64,000 nt of DNA from Pseudonocardiales bacterium. Its GTDB lineage: Bacteria; Actinomycetota; Actinomycetes; Mycobacteriales; Pseudonocardiaceae. The position numbers and the translations under genes were made by a program. Positions 8,137-17,545 of this stretch are shown piece after piece. The notes under the pieces are model-generated. The model was not told the DNA's origin. It saw nothing but the letters and a program-made list of their open reading frames with translations, and did not search any database. The stretch's first letter is position 1. Every line of letters begins with the position of its first letter. The stretch spans positions 18,135 to 82,134 of the forward strand of contig JAFATA010000075.1 in NCBI GenBank assembly GCA_019244165.1. The letters are read 5' to 3'.

Positions 8137-9371
8137 CTGGCTCCTCCTGTGGATTCCCTGGGGAGTTCTCTGGGGGGGTCGACCTCGGCTTCCAGCGCGG
8201 CGGTCGCGCTGCGGTAGTAGTCCTGGGCCGCCGCGACACCGGCCCCGAGCTCCACCTTCGCCCCGGCGTCGGCCAGCGACATCTCAGCGCTGGCCAGCGC
8301 GGCCAGGCACATCACCTCGTTGAGATCGCCGAGATGGCCGATCCGGAACACCGTGCCCGCCACCTTGGACAAACCGGCCCCGAACGACGTGCGGTAACGG
8401 TGGAAGCCGATCCGGCAGACCTCCGCGGAGTCCACACCCTCCGGAGTGCGGATCGCCGTGACAGTGTCGGAGTACCACTGCGGAGCCCGCGCGCACAGCG
8501 ACAGGCCCAACGCGCTCACCCCGCGACGGATCCCCTCGGCGAGCCGGTGGTGGCGGGCGAACACCTGCGGCAGGCCTTCATCGAACAGCAGGTCCAGTGA
8601 GCACCGCAGGCCGTGCAGCATCGGCGTGGGCGGGGTGTAGGGGAAGTAGCCAACGTCGTTGGTCCGGATCATGTCCGCAAAGCTGAAGTAGCAGCGCTGC
8701 ATCGTCGAGGACTGGTGCGCCGCAAGCGCCTTGGCGCTGACCCCGAGCATGGACATCCCCGGGGGCAGCATCAGGCCCTTCTGCGAGCCGGTCACCGCCA
8801 GGTCGACGCCCCAGGCTTCCTGCTCGAAGGGGATCGACGCCAGCGAGGACACCGCGTCGACAAACAGCAGCGCCGGCGAGTCGGCCGCGTCCATCACCCG
8901 CCGGACAGCGGCGATGTCGGAGGTCACCCCGGTGGCCGTCTCGTTGTGGCAGACGAAGACACCCTTGATCGACTTGTCCTCGGTGAGGTGGCGTGCGTAG
9001 TCCTCCAGCGGGACGCCCTCACCCCACTCCCGGTCGATGCAGATCACGTCGAGGCCCAGCCGGGTCGCCATCGCGGCCCAGAGGTGAGAGAACTGGCCGA
9101 AACGCGACATCAGCACCCGGTCGCCCCGGTTGAGGGTGTTGCTGATCGCTGCCTCCCACGCCCCGGTGCCCGAGGAGGGGTACATGAAGACCCGGCCGGC
9201 CTCGTTGGCGAAGATCTTCTTCAGGTCGGCGAACAAGGGCAGGGTCAGCTCAGGAAAATCCGGTGCCCGGTGGTCCTGCATCGGGACGTTCATCGCGCGG
9301 CGCACCGCGTCCGGGACATTGGTCGGACCGGGGATGAACAGGTGCGTGGGTCCGTGGGGCATCGCCGTCAC
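8133..9371 (-). CDS. sgaA: Serine-glyoxylate aminotransferase (class V, PLP)
   Basis: 412 aa. Class V aminotransferase: [16 protein letters not shown] at the N terminus, [13 protein letters not shown] for phosphate binding, [10 protein letters not shown] with the PLP-ring Asp, and [11 protein letters not shown] with the Schiff-base Lys. It converts serine plus glyoxylate to hydroxypyruvate plus glycine. The start is a GTG at 9371 overlapping the glyA stop (GTGA), though the ATG at 9362 (MPHGPTHLF) is also possible. It is second in the operon, between the enzymes that supply serine (glyA) and glyoxylate (mcl). Confidence 0.88.
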   Translation of the reverse strand: MTAMPHGPTHLFIPGPTNVPDAVRRAMNVPMQDHRAPDFPELTLPLFADLKKIFANEAGRVFMYPSSGTGAWEAAISNTLNRGDRVLMSRFGQFSHLWAAMATRLGLDVICIDREWGEGVPLEDYARHLTEDKSIKGVFVCHNETATGVTSDIAAVRRVMDAADSPALLFVDAVSSLASIPFEQEAWGVDLAVTGSQKGLMLPPGMSMLGVSAKALAAHQSSTMQRCYFSFADMIRTNDVGYFPYTPPTPMLHGLRCSLDLLFDEGLPQVFARHHRLAEGIRRGVSALGLSLCARAPQWYSDTVTAIRTPEGVDSAEVCRIGFHRYRTSFGAGLSKVAGTVFRIGHLGDLNEVMCLAALASAEMSLADAGAKVELGAGVAAAQDYYRSATAALEAEVDPPRELPRESTGGAS

Positions 9372-10684
9372 CGTCCTTCGGGGCTGGGTGCCTGGGGGGT
9401 GGGGGCAAGCTGCGGGTACAGCGGGTAGCGCTGGGCGAGCGCCCGGGTGCGCTCGCGGAGCAAGGTTCGTTTCCCGTCGTCCAGATAACCGATGAGTGCC
9501 TCCGTGATGATCTTGCCGATTTCGTGGAAGTCATCTTCCTGCAGGCCCCGGGTGGCTAGCGGGGAGGTCCCGATCCGCAGGCCGGACGCGACGGCCGGGG
9601 GTCGGGGGTCGAAGGGCACCGCGTTGCGGTTGACGGTGATCCCGATCTCGGCGAGCCGGTCTTCGGCCTGCTTGCCGTTCAGCGGGGATTCCCGCAGGTC
9701 GGCGAGCACCAGGTGGGTGTCGGTGCCGCCGGTGAGCACGTTGAGCCCACCGCCGAGCATCTCCTCGGCAAGCGCCCGAGCGCCGGCGCGAGTGCGCTGC
9801 TGGCGCTCCCGGAACAGCGGCGACGCGGCGATCTTCAGCGCGACCGCCTTGGCGGCGATCACGTGCATCAGCGGACCGCCCTGCCAGCCCGGGAACGTTC
9901 GCGAATTGATCTTCTTCGCGAACTCCTCCTTGCAGAGGATCATCCCGCTGCGTGGCCCGCCCAGCGTCTTGTGGATCGTCGTGGTGACGACGTCGGCGTA
10001 GGGCACCGGGTTGGGATGCTCACCGGCGGCGACCAGACCAGCGAAGTGCGCCATGTCGACGAGCAGGTAGGCGCCCACCTCATCGGCGATCTCGCGGAAG
10101 CGGGCGAAGTCGAGCTGACGGGGGTAGGCCGACCAGCCGGCGAGGATCATCTTCGGCCGGTGCTCCTTGGCCAGCCGAGCGAGCGCGTCCATGTCCACCC
10201 AGGAGGTCTCCGGGTCCACCCCGTAGGGCACCACGTTGTAGTACAGCCCGGAGAAGTTGAGCCGCATGCCGTGGGTGAGGTGCCCCCCGTGGTCGAGCTT
10301 CATCCCCAGAAACGTGTCGCCGTGCTCCATCAGCGCGCTGTAGGCGATGGTGTTGGCACTGGCACCGCCATTGGGTTGCACGTTGGCATGCTCGGCCCCG
10401 AACAGCTCCTTGGCCCGGTCGATGGCCAGTTGCTCGGCCACATCGACGTATTCGCAACCGCCGTAGTACCGCCGGCCCGGGTAGCCCTCCGCGTACTTGT
10501 TGGTCAGTACCGAGCCCTGGCAGTCCAGGACGGCCTGCGGCACGAAGTTCTCCGAGGCGATCATCTCCAAGGTGTGCTCCTGGCGAGCCAGCTCGCCAGC
10601 GAGCACCTCGGCGATCTCGGGGTCGACCTCGGCGACCGGCTTGGTGAAGAAGTCAGCGGGCAAGTCAGCGGGCAGAGCACTCAT
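9368..10684 (-). CDS. glyA: Serine hydroxymethyltransferase
   Basis: 438 aa from the ATG at 10684 ([13 protein letters not shown]). The track's longer ORF adds about 80 low-complexity residues that homologues lack. Typical SHMT motifs: [29 protein letters not shown], and the PLP-Lys segment [15 protein letters not shown]. It forms serine from glycine and methylene-tetrahydrofolate, the entry of one-carbon units into the serine cycle. First gene of the minus-strand operon glyA-sgaA-mcl-mtkA-mtkB-hprA, with start/stop overlaps to sgaA. A dedicated glyA in such an operon is probably additional to a housekeeping copy elsewhere, but that cannot be seen here. Confidence 0.92.
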   Translation of the reverse strand: MSALPADLPADFFTKPVAEVDPEIAEVLAGELARQEHTLEMIASENFVPQAVLDCQGSVLTNKYAEGYPGRRYYGGCEYVDVAEQLAIDRAKELFGAEHANVQPNGGASANTIAYSALMEHGDTFLGMKLDHGGHLTHGMRLNFSGLYYNVVPYGVDPETSWVDMDALARLAKEHRPKMILAGWSAYPRQLDFARFREIADEVGAYLLVDMAHFAGLVAAGEHPNPVPYADVVTTTIHKTLGGPRSGMILCKEEFAKKINSRTFPGWQGGPLMHVIAAKAVALKIAASPLFRERQQRTRAGARALAEEMLGGGLNVLTGGTDTHLVLADLRESPLNGKQAEDRLAEIGITVNRNAVPFDPRPPAVASGLRIGTSPLATRGLQEDDFHEIGKIITEALIGYLDDGKRTLLRERTRALAQRYPLYPQLAPTPQAPSPEGR

Positions 10685-11378
10685 GGGCGAATCCTCGGCT
10701 CGTAGGGAGGTGGACGGGGCGGTCGTGGGATTGCCAGCTCCGCCAGCGGTTGGCTCGGCGCGTCGCACCGCCCTGTGTCGACCAGAAACTGTACCGACCA
10801 GAAACCGTGTCGATACAAGACCTACCGCCGCCGCGAGCCGGGGCGCCCCAGGTTTGTCCCCGTCGTCTAGGCCAAACAGGTGGACCATGTGTGATCGCAG
10901 GGTGAGCGGGTATCCCGACAAAGAGGACATTCATCGGGATTAGACCAAGGGGTCGTGCTCTACCGCGCGCTGGTCGACGAGCTCGGACATGGCCGCTACG
11001 ACACCCGAGACAGCACCGGAGGTCCAGGATGAACACCGGGCAGGACTACCACGAAGAGCCTGAGCGTCCGGAAGGTCCCGGTAGGCGCCTACCCAGCTTA
11101 CACACCACACAAGATCCAGCCTCCCCTCACGACCGCATCCCAGGACCGCAGCACCCAAGGCGTGGGCCTGCTCAACGAGGTGGCCGGCCTCCGTGAGCAG
11201 TGGCAACGCTGCGGGTGAGCTTCCAACGCTACCGCGCTTTCTTCCAACGGTTGCTCCCAGCATAATCTCAGCTCACGACCCCTCCCGGGAGCCGAGTCAG
11301 GTCGACGCGCCTCGGATGCAGGGCCTGACGTAGTCACTGACCTGCATATCCGCTATTTTACCGCCATTGTTACCGGAA
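10685..11378. other. Gene-free stretch upstream of glyA
   Basis: About 700 bp between glyA (leftward) and the repeat at 11379. It must contain the serine-cycle operon promoter. Short frames here (for example MNTGQDYHEEP at about 11029) are proline/arginine-rich and lack family features, so I do not call them. No convincing riboswitch or terminator was recognised by eye. Confidence 0.4.
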
Positions 11379-11470
11379 CCTCGCTTTCCTGTAAGCCGAA
11401 ATTATCATGACACCGGAACGCTCGAATCCCAGCGCGGCACCACGAAGCCGCCGCTGGTCAAGTGGAGCAC
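11379..11470 (+). repeat. Degenerate 92-bp copy of the DAHP synthase 3' end
   Basis: This stretch aligns base for base, with one indel and scattered substitutions, to 20320-20410, the 3' end of the DAHP synthase gene. The shared core includes CCGGAACGCTCGAATCCC. Here the frame is broken (TAA after TTTCCTG), so it is not coding. Its position just before the first cluster gene means the block 11.4-20.4 kb lies between two direct repeats. Confidence 0.85.
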
Positions 11471-11533
11471 GTACCCGGTGAACCGGGCTTGGCGCATCGA
11501 CTCGCTCGAGATTAATTGAGTTAAGAGGCGACA

Positions 11534-12787
11534 ATGAATATGCAATACCGGGTCGCCACCACCGATAGGCGCATGCGGCACATGCCGGCAACGCGGCCGG
11601 GCCGGTGGTGGTCGTTCCTTCTGGTGGCGTCGTGTCTGAGCGCCGTCTATGCGGGCGGGAACATACAGAATCCACTTTACGGTCTGTACCAGCGGGCGTT
11701 CGGTTTTCCAACGGCCATAGTGACCGCCGTGTTCGCCGCGTACGTGGTCGGTGCGCTGGCCGCGCTAGCGTTCGGTGGCCGGCTGTCCGACCAGCTCGGA
11801 CGGCGTCCGGTCCTGCTCGCCGGCCTTGCACTCTCTGCGATCGGTTCCATGCTGTTCGCTGTCGCCGACGGTCTGCCGCTGATGTTCCTCGGTCGGGTGG
11901 CCCAGGGGCTGGCGATCGGCCTGGTCTCTGGGACGGCCTCAGCCGCGCTGGTCGAACTGCACCCGACCGGCGACCGCCGGGTCGCGGCAGCCGTGGGGAC
12001 CGCGTGCACGAGCGGTGGCGCCTGCGTCGGCTCCATGATGGCAGCGCTGTGCGCCCAGTACGCCCCCGCCCCGCTGCGGCTGGTGTTCGTGCTGCACGTC
12101 GCCGCGTTGGTCGTGCTGGCGGTCATCGCGCGTGCCGTTTCGGAGCCTGTTCAGACAATGGTCACCACCTGGCGGGAACTAAATCTGCGGCCGCAGCCAT
12201 TGGCTGTGCCGCACCGGCAGCTTCAGGCTTTCCTCGGCACAGTTGCCAGCGGATTCTGCGCCCTGGCGGTCGTCGGCCTGTTCAGCGCCCTGACACCCAG
12301 TCTGCTGCACGACGTGCTGCGGATGAACGGAGTACTCGTCAACGGCTTCGTCATCTTGACGATATTCGGCATCGCGGCGATCGCCCAGGTTGCCAGCTCA
12401 CGCCTGGGTAACCTGGCGTCCACGCTGGGCGGGCTGCTGGCGATCATCGGTGGGTTAGCGCTACTGGTGATAGTGCTGCACACCGGTTCGCTGCCGGTGC
12501 TCGCTACGTGCATTGTCGCGCTCGGATGTGGAGAAGGAATGGCGCTGCGAGGCAGCGTCGCGCTGCTGAACGACGCCACCGAACCGCAACGCCGGGGCGC
12601 AGTCAACTCCAGCTACTTCGTCATCGCCTACTGCGGCATGGCGCTGCCGGTGCTCGGTGTCGGCCTATATACCCACGGTGCCGGCTTGGTCGCCGCGACC
12701 GACGCGTTCGCCGGGGCGATCGGCATGATCAGTCTACTGGCCGTGGGGTTGCTGGTATGGGCTGGTCGGCGCGTATCACCCGGGTGA
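11534..12787 (+). CDS. MFS transporter, probable exporter of the cluster product
   Basis: 417 aa with about 12 hydrophobic segments. The loop between helices 2 and 3 has the MFS signature GGRLSDQLGRRPVLLAG, and RVAQGLAIGLVSGTASAALVEL resembles helices 4-5 of drug:proton antiporters. Inner-membrane protein, probably driven by the proton gradient. Start is the ATG at 11534 (MNMQYR), with alternatives at MRHMPATRPG. It opens a rightward gene series that continues after a 657-bp gap with pabAB, so export and self-protection for the cluster product is the likely role; substrate unknown. Confidence 0.85.
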   Translation: MNMQYRVATTDRRMRHMPATRPGRWWSFLLVASCLSAVYAGGNIQNPLYGLYQRAFGFPTAIVTAVFAAYVVGALAALAFGGRLSDQLGRRPVLLAGLALSAIGSMLFAVADGLPLMFLGRVAQGLAIGLVSGTASAALVELHPTGDRRVAAAVGTACTSGGACVGSMMAALCAQYAPAPLRLVFVLHVAALVVLAVIARAVSEPVQTMVTTWRELNLRPQPLAVPHRQLQAFLGTVASGFCALAVVGLFSALTPSLLHDVLRMNGVLVNGFVILTIFGIAAIAQVASSRLGNLASTLGGLLAIIGGLALLVIVLHTGSLPVLATCIVALGCGEGMALRGSVALLNDATEPQRRGAVNSSYFVIAYCGMALPVLGVGLYTHGAGLVAATDAFAGAIGMISLLAVGLLVWAGRRVSPG

Positions 12788-13444
12788 GGAGTTTTCAGGA
12801 GCCGGGGCCGCTGCGCCAGGTACCAAAGCCTGCCCACTCACCCATAGTCGGCGGCATGGATCCGTCGGCGTAGGTCAGCGACCGGCTCCGGGGGCTGGTC
12901 GGTGTCGCTGTCTTGATCATACGGCGGCACAGCCTTCGTCCTGGCGAAACAGAAACCGCGAAAGAAAGCATAGCATCCGGTTAACTGCCGATGAAATGCG
13001 AAGGATTACCCATTTTGAGTAGTCTGAGCGATAAGATCAAGTTTGAAAATTTAACTGGTAATTTACAGTCCTGGCATACATCGTTCATTCATCATTTACA
13101 GGAGCCGGCAACCCCTAGATGTACAAAACCGCCACCTTATTTCCTGGATGCGGAAGAGAGATCGCGAAGGGGGGACCTGTACCGGACAGACTCGCCGCAC
13201 CGCCGGCGCAGGAGTTCTACCGCCCGGGCGGGACGCAACCTGGGTGGACTCGTAGCGTGGTCATGCTGGTGGCCTAGTCGCCCGACCACGAGGTGCTGGT
13301 AGACGTACGGGCGTCGCTGTCCGTCTGGTGGTATAGCTCACCGACTATCACAGTCAATTTCGTGCCCGACGTCCACAAAAGGACGGTTGGGTTATCACGG
13401 CTCGCCTAAGAAAGCGGGAACCACCCAACGTTGGAGGAGCACAC
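12788..13444. other. AT-rich intergenic region upstream of pabAB
   Basis: About 650 bp. The part from about 12940 to 13150 is markedly AT-richer than its surroundings (GAAAATTTAACTGGTAATTT), suggesting a promoter/regulatory region or foreign DNA. The ORF at 12991-13302 crosses it but changes to arginine-rich, non-protein-like sequence in its second half, so I do not call it a gene. A ribosome site GGAGGA lies just before the GTG of pabAB. Confidence 0.5.
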
Positions 13445-15544
13445 GTGCACACCCTGCTCGTCGACAACTATGACTCCTACACTTTCAACCTCTTCCAGCT
13501 GATCGCTGAGGTAAACGGCACCACACCAGTGGTGATCGTCAATGACGATCCGTCGTTGGCGACGCTGCGACTGGGGAGCTTCGACAATATTGTGATCTCC
13601 CCGGGGCCAGGGCGACCGCAAAACCCGCGCGATGTCGGCTACGTCAGTGAGCTGCTGCGCCGGACCACGCTGCCGGTGCTCGGTGTCTGCCTCGGCCATC
13701 AGGCCATCGCGCACGAGGCAGGCGCGATCGTTGGGCTCGCCCCGCAGCCGAGGCATGGCCATCTCACCAAGGTCAGGCACGACGACGGGGAGCTGTTTGC
13801 CGGGATCCCGCCGGAGTTCGTCGCGGTCCGTTACCACTCACTGTGCGTCGAGGAGCCGGTACCGGCGGAGCTGGTTCCCACTGCGTGGGCCGAGGACGGC
13901 GTGATCATGGCGCTACGCCATCGGCACCTCCCTCGGTGGGGCGTGCAGTTCCACCCTGAGTCGATCGCTTCCCGCTATGGCCAAGAGCTGCTAGCGAACT
14001 TCCGCGACCTGAGTGCAGGAGTAAAAGCGAAATCTGAGGTCGCGGTTGCCGGCGGCGCTGTCGGGGCGGACCGCACCGCGCAGACCCCGCCCCCGATGTC
14101 ACTCCGGCTCGCCGTCGCGGTGGTACCGAAGGCCGTCGACAGCGAAGCGGTGTTCCTCGAGTTCTTCGAGTCGTCACCGACCTGCTTCTGGCTCGACAGC
14201 AGCCGGGTCGAAGCCAGGCTGTCCCGGTTTTCGTTCCTCGGTGATGCTTCGGGCCCGCTGAGCGAGGTGCTCAGCTACCGGATCTCTACCGGCGCGGTGA
14301 AGGTGGAGGACGCCGGCGGCGTTCGGGTGGAGAGCGGCAGCATCTTCGACGTGCTCAACCGCAGGTTGCGAGACCGGCAGCTTGTCGACCCGGACCTGCC
14401 GTTCGACCTCAGCGGCGGTTACGTCGGGTACTTCGGCTACGAGCTCAAAGCCGACTGCGGTTCGGAAAACCAGCACACCGCGGACACGCCCGACGCGATG
14501 TGGATCTTCGCTGACAGGCTGGTCGCCGTGGACCACCAGACCGGCCTGACCTATGTGCTCGCCGTGTACGACGGCGTCGAACAGCGCGAGGAGGCCGAGG
14601 AGTGGACGAAACGGACTGCAACCCGCCTGCTCGACCTCGACCCGGCATACCCGCTCGACCCGGCCGGCTCGGACGCCGCGACGATGGACCCGGCCGATCA
14701 CCTCGTCGTCGGGCAGCAGCACTACCAGGCCGATATCGAGGAGTCGCAACGTCAGCTGGTCCGGGGCGAGAGCTACGAGATTTGTCTGACCAACAAGCTG
14801 CGACTACCGTTCCACGACGACGACATCACCTTTTACCGCCGCCTCCGCCGGGCGAATCCAGCACCGTACTCCGCACTGTTGCGAGTCGGCGGTGTTACCA
14901 TCTTCAGCTCGTCGCCGGAGCGGTTCCTGCGGATTGAGCGCGACGGCGCGGTGGAGAGTAAGCCGATCAAGGGTACCGCGCCGCGCAGCGCGGATCCGGT
15001 ACGTGACGCCCAGCTCGCCACCGAACTCTCCGCCTGTGCCAAGACGCAGGCGGAGAACCTGATGATCGTGGATCTTCTGCGCAACGACCTCGGGCGGTTG
15101 TGCGAGGTCGGTAGTGTCGAGGTCGTCCGCTATTTGGCGGTGGAGTCCTACACCACGGTCCACCAGTTGGTGTCCACCATCCGCGGTCAGCTCAACCCCT
15201 GGATGAGCCCGGTTGACTGCGTGCGGCACTGCTTCCCCGGCGGCTCCATGACGGGTGCGCCTAAGCGGCGCACGATAGAGATCATCGACCGGCTGGAGAC
15301 CGAGGCGCGTGGCGTGTACTCGGGTGCGCTGGGTTACTTCGGTCTCGCCGGCGGCGCCGACCTCAACATCGTGATCAGGACGGCGGTCCGGCAGGGCGAC
15401 GAGTTGACCATCGGTGCGGGCGGGGCGATCGTTCTCGACTCGGACACCAGGGAAGAGTTCGATGAGATGGTCCTGAAGGCGGCCGCACCGCTGCGCGCGG
15501 TCTGCCCAGCGGTGCCGTCCGATTCCGAGGTGAAGGCCCGATGA
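13445..15544 (+). CDS. pabAB: Aminodeoxychorismate synthase, fused glutaminase-synthase
   Basis: 699 aa. Residues 1-195 are a class I glutamine amidotransferase: SPGPGRPQNPRDVG, nucleophile Cys in GVCLGHQAIAHEAG, and HPESI. Residues from about 215 are the chorismate-binding domain, with SSSPERFLR, PIKGTAPR, LMIVDLLRNDLGR and PGGSMTGAPK. The Lys in PIKGT is the residue that marks 4-amino-4-deoxychorismate synthases, whereas anthranilate synthases have PIAGT. The product is aminodeoxychorismate. Fused PabAB forms are common in actinomycete secondary metabolism (e.g. p-aminobenzoate or p-aminophenylalanine starter units). GTG start at 13445 behind GGAGGA; its stop overlaps the next start (ATGA). 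Confidence 0.92.
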   Translation: MHTLLVDNYDSYTFNLFQLIAEVNGTTPVVIVNDDPSLATLRLGSFDNIVISPGPGRPQNPRDVGYVSELLRRTTLPVLGVCLGHQAIAHEAGAIVGLAPQPRHGHLTKVRHDDGELFAGIPPEFVAVRYHSLCVEEPVPAELVPTAWAEDGVIMALRHRHLPRWGVQFHPESIASRYGQELLANFRDLSAGVKAKSEVAVAGGAVGADRTAQTPPPMSLRLAVAVVPKAVDSEAVFLEFFESSPTCFWLDSSRVEARLSRFSFLGDASGPLSEVLSYRISTGAVKVEDAGGVRVESGSIFDVLNRRLRDRQLVDPDLPFDLSGGYVGYFGYELKADCGSENQHTADTPDAMWIFADRLVAVDHQTGLTYVLAVYDGVEQREEAEEWTKRTATRLLDLDPAYPLDPAGSDAATMDPADHLVVGQQHYQADIEESQRQLVRGESYEICLTNKLRLPFHDDDITFYRRLRRANPAPYSALLRVGGVTIFSSSPERFLRIERDGAVESKPIKGTAPRSADPVRDAQLATELSACAKTQAENLMIVDLLRNDLGRLCEVGSVEVVRYLAVESYTTVHQLVSTIRGQLNPWMSPVDCVRHCFPGGSMTGAPKRRTIEIIDRLETEARGVYSGALGYFGLAGGADLNIVIRTAVRQGDELTIGAGGAIVLDSDTREEFDEMVLKAAAPLRAVCPAVPSDSEVKAR

Positions 15545-16437
15545 CCGCCGGAGCGCTGACCGGCGGTCGGTGGCGCTGGGCCGGTCCCGGGTGCGGGTTT
15601 CGGCCAGCGACCGAGCCACCCGGCCTGCACGTGATCGACTCGTGGCTGGTCAGCGACGGGCGGGTCCGGGCATTCGGCATGCATGCCGAGCGGTTCGGCG
15701 CGGCCTGTTCCGAGCTGTTCGCGCTACCCTGGGCGCACACCGCGACATTCTTATGCGCGGCAATGACGCAGATTCCGTCGCGCGGGCGGTGGTTCCCCCG
15801 CGTCGAGCTGGTCGCCCAAGGCGGTGAGCCCCACTTCCAGCTGTGGGTTCGGCCAGCGCCGCCGCGGGGTAAGACGGTACGGCTGTGGATCTCCGACAAA
15901 CCGGACCTCCGCCACCGTCCCACGGTCAAAGGCACCGACCTCAACTATCTCCTCGAGTTGCGCCGGCTGGCCGTCACCGAAGGCGCTGATGAAGCACTGA
16001 TCGTCTCACCAGATCGCCGAGTCCGCGAGGGCTCGACGACGAGCATCCTGTGGTGGCGGGGCAACACGCTGTGCGTCCCGCCTTTGTCCGCAAACTTGCT
16101 AGCCGGGGTCACTCGCGCGCTCCTACTCGACGCAGTCTCCACCCGAGGACTGCGGGTGGCGACGGAGAGCCCGACCCCAACCGAACTCGACGGGCTAGAG
16201 GTGTGGGCGGTCAACGCCCTGCACGGTATCCGACCGGTGGCGGAGTGGATCGGCACTTCGATCGAAACAGGCCCGGCGACGCGGGCCGCCCGCTGGAACG
16301 CCTACCTCGACGGTCTCGCCGTGCCCCACCCCGCTGACCGACTCGCACGGGGCGACCTCATCCCGACTCCCTTCGAAAGGAAACAAGCCGATGCCAACTC
16401 AGCCAGTCCACCGCAATCCACCGAGTTTCGAGCGTGA
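15541..16437 (+). CDS. pabC: Aminodeoxychorismate lyase (class IV PLP enzyme)
   Basis: 298 aa. Branched-chain aminotransferase/ADC lyase fold: Lys in TVKGTDLNYLLELRR and REGSTTSILWW. The ATG overlaps the pabAB stop, so the two are translationally coupled. It would remove pyruvate from aminodeoxychorismate to give p-aminobenzoate. The C-terminal 16 or so residues overlap the start of the next gene by 47 bp, and the extreme C terminus looks dispensable. Divergent from housekeeping PabC in its N-terminal part, so a modified substrate is possible. Confidence 0.8.
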   Translation: MTAGALTGGRWRWAGPGCGFRPATEPPGLHVIDSWLVSDGRVRAFGMHAERFGAACSELFALPWAHTATFLCAAMTQIPSRGRWFPRVELVAQGGEPHFQLWVRPAPPRGKTVRLWISDKPDLRHRPTVKGTDLNYLLELRRLAVTEGADEALIVSPDRRVREGSTTSILWWRGNTLCVPPLSANLLAGVTRALLLDAVSTRGLRVATESPTPTELDGLEVWAVNALHGIRPVAEWIGTSIETGPATRAARWNAYLDGLAVPHPADRLARGDLIPTPFERKQADANSASPPQSTEFRA

Positions 16438-17365
16438 TCTCCTAGCGCAGCTGTCTAGCCGCTGGGGCAAACGAGTCGCGGTCAAAAAGGACGAACTCGA
16501 CCTCGACGGGCACTTCGATCCGGAGCTGCCGGACTTCCCCGACCAGCTCGTGCCGATGCTGAACCTGCCAGCAGCCAGCTCACTCGACCCTGAGAGGCGT
16601 CAACGCATCGTCTCCGCAGCATGGATCGCCTACAACGCCAAGACCGCAGCGATCGAGAACGAAATCATCCTGCCGGCCTGCCGGCTAATGCTCGAAGAAC
16701 GGATCCCGATGCGCCGGGACGAGGTCGCGGTTTCCGCCCTGCATCAGACGATCATCGATGAGCACTATCACATCCTCATGTGCCACAATGCTGTCGGCGT
16801 GACGCGGCGGCGACGTGAGCTCACCGACCTGACCTTCGACCCGGACGGGTGGTCGGTGGTGCACGGTCTCAAGGCCTGCCGCGCCGACCTGACCGGTTCG
16901 GAGCGCGATCTGGTGGAAATCGCCTTCGCGCTGGCCGCCGAAACCACTATCGCGAGCTTCCTGTCGGTGATCTCGACCGCGTTCGACATCCAGCCGATGA
17001 ACCGGATCACCGTCGACATGCACCGCAAGGACGAAAACGGGCACGCTGTAGTGTTCCGGGAACTTGTCGCCCCCTTGTACCGGGACCTCGGCCACGGCGA
17101 CCGCGAGCTGTTCAAAGACGCGCTCGTCCAAGGGCTCACCGCGTTCCGGGCGCCGGACTTCGACCCCTGGGTGACGGTCGCGGAAGCCGGTGAGTTCGAC
17201 ATCTCGACCGAGCAGCTGGCCGCAGCGGCGTCAGGGACGACAATTCCGACGCGCGACACCGGGTCGCTACAGCTCCTGTTGGCAGACCTCGGCGTCGATA
17301 GCAAGTTCGCTGAGACTGTTGCGTCGGCGGGGAGCAAACCGGATAATGTACGCGTCATCGTATAG
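16391..17365 (+). CDS. AurF-like diiron N-oxygenase (arylamine oxygenase)
   Basis: 324 aa, about the length of AurF/CmlI. The diiron ligand pattern is visible: AIENEIILPA, DEHYHILMCHNA (ExxH), AAETTIASF and MHRKDENGHAVVF (H and ExxH). These enzymes oxidise aromatic amines to hydroxylamine, nitroso or nitro groups; AurF makes p-nitrobenzoate from p-aminobenzoate, which is what the preceding two genes would supply. Start ATG at 16391 with a GAAAGGAAA site upstream; the frame overlaps pabC by 47 bp. The final oxidation state is not predictable from sequence. Confidence 0.85.
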   Translation: MPTQPVHRNPPSFERDLLAQLSSRWGKRVAVKKDELDLDGHFDPELPDFPDQLVPMLNLPAASSLDPERRQRIVSAAWIAYNAKTAAIENEIILPACRLMLEERIPMRRDEVAVSALHQTIIDEHYHILMCHNAVGVTRRRRELTDLTFDPDGWSVVHGLKACRADLTGSERDLVEIAFALAAETTIASFLSVISTAFDIQPMNRITVDMHRKDENGHAVVFRELVAPLYRDLGHGDRELFKDALVQGLTAFRAPDFDPWVTVAEAGEFDISTEQLAAAASGTTIPTRDTGSLQLLLADLGVDSKFAETVASAGSKPDNVRVIV

Positions 17366-17445
17366 ATTCGAGCTGTTTTCGGAATCGAGCACAGAGACTG
17401 CTCTGCGATGTTCGAAGCAGACCTCATCAGAGCTCCGGCGGCTGT

Positions 17446-17490
17446 GCTGTCTTATCTGACGCTGTCTTATCTGACGCTGTCTTATCTGAC
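17446..17490. repeat. Three tandem copies of a 15-bp unit
   Basis: The unit GCTGTCTTATCTGAC is present three times without change, between the AurF-like gene and the aminotransferase gene. This could be an iterated operator or a slippage product. The gap of 180 bp around it is the largest inside the pabAB-to-DAHP-synthase series, so a second promoter may lie here. Confidence 0.85.
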
Positions 17491-17545
17491 GGTCGCCGCA
17501 TTGTCCACCTGATATCCCTTCCTCTCGCGGTAAGGAGTAAATAAG

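Noticed and set aside
6664-8217. 517-aa plus-strand ORF opposite mtkA/mcl
   Set aside because: Antisense shadow in high-GC DNA; the minus-strand proteins carry all the recognisable motifs.
11029-11196. Possible 55-aa peptide upstream of glyA (MNTGQDYHEEP...)
   Set aside because: Pro/Arg-rich with no conserved core and no partner enzyme nearby.
12991-13302. ORF of 103 aa before pabAB
   Set aside because: First half lies in AT-rich, probably regulatory DNA and second half is arginine/tryptophan-rich without protein-like pattern; no ribosome site stands out.
13445-15544. Anthranilate synthase for the fused chorismate enzyme
   Set aside because: The PIKGT motif with Lys points to aminodeoxychorismate synthase, and the next gene is a PabC-type lyase.
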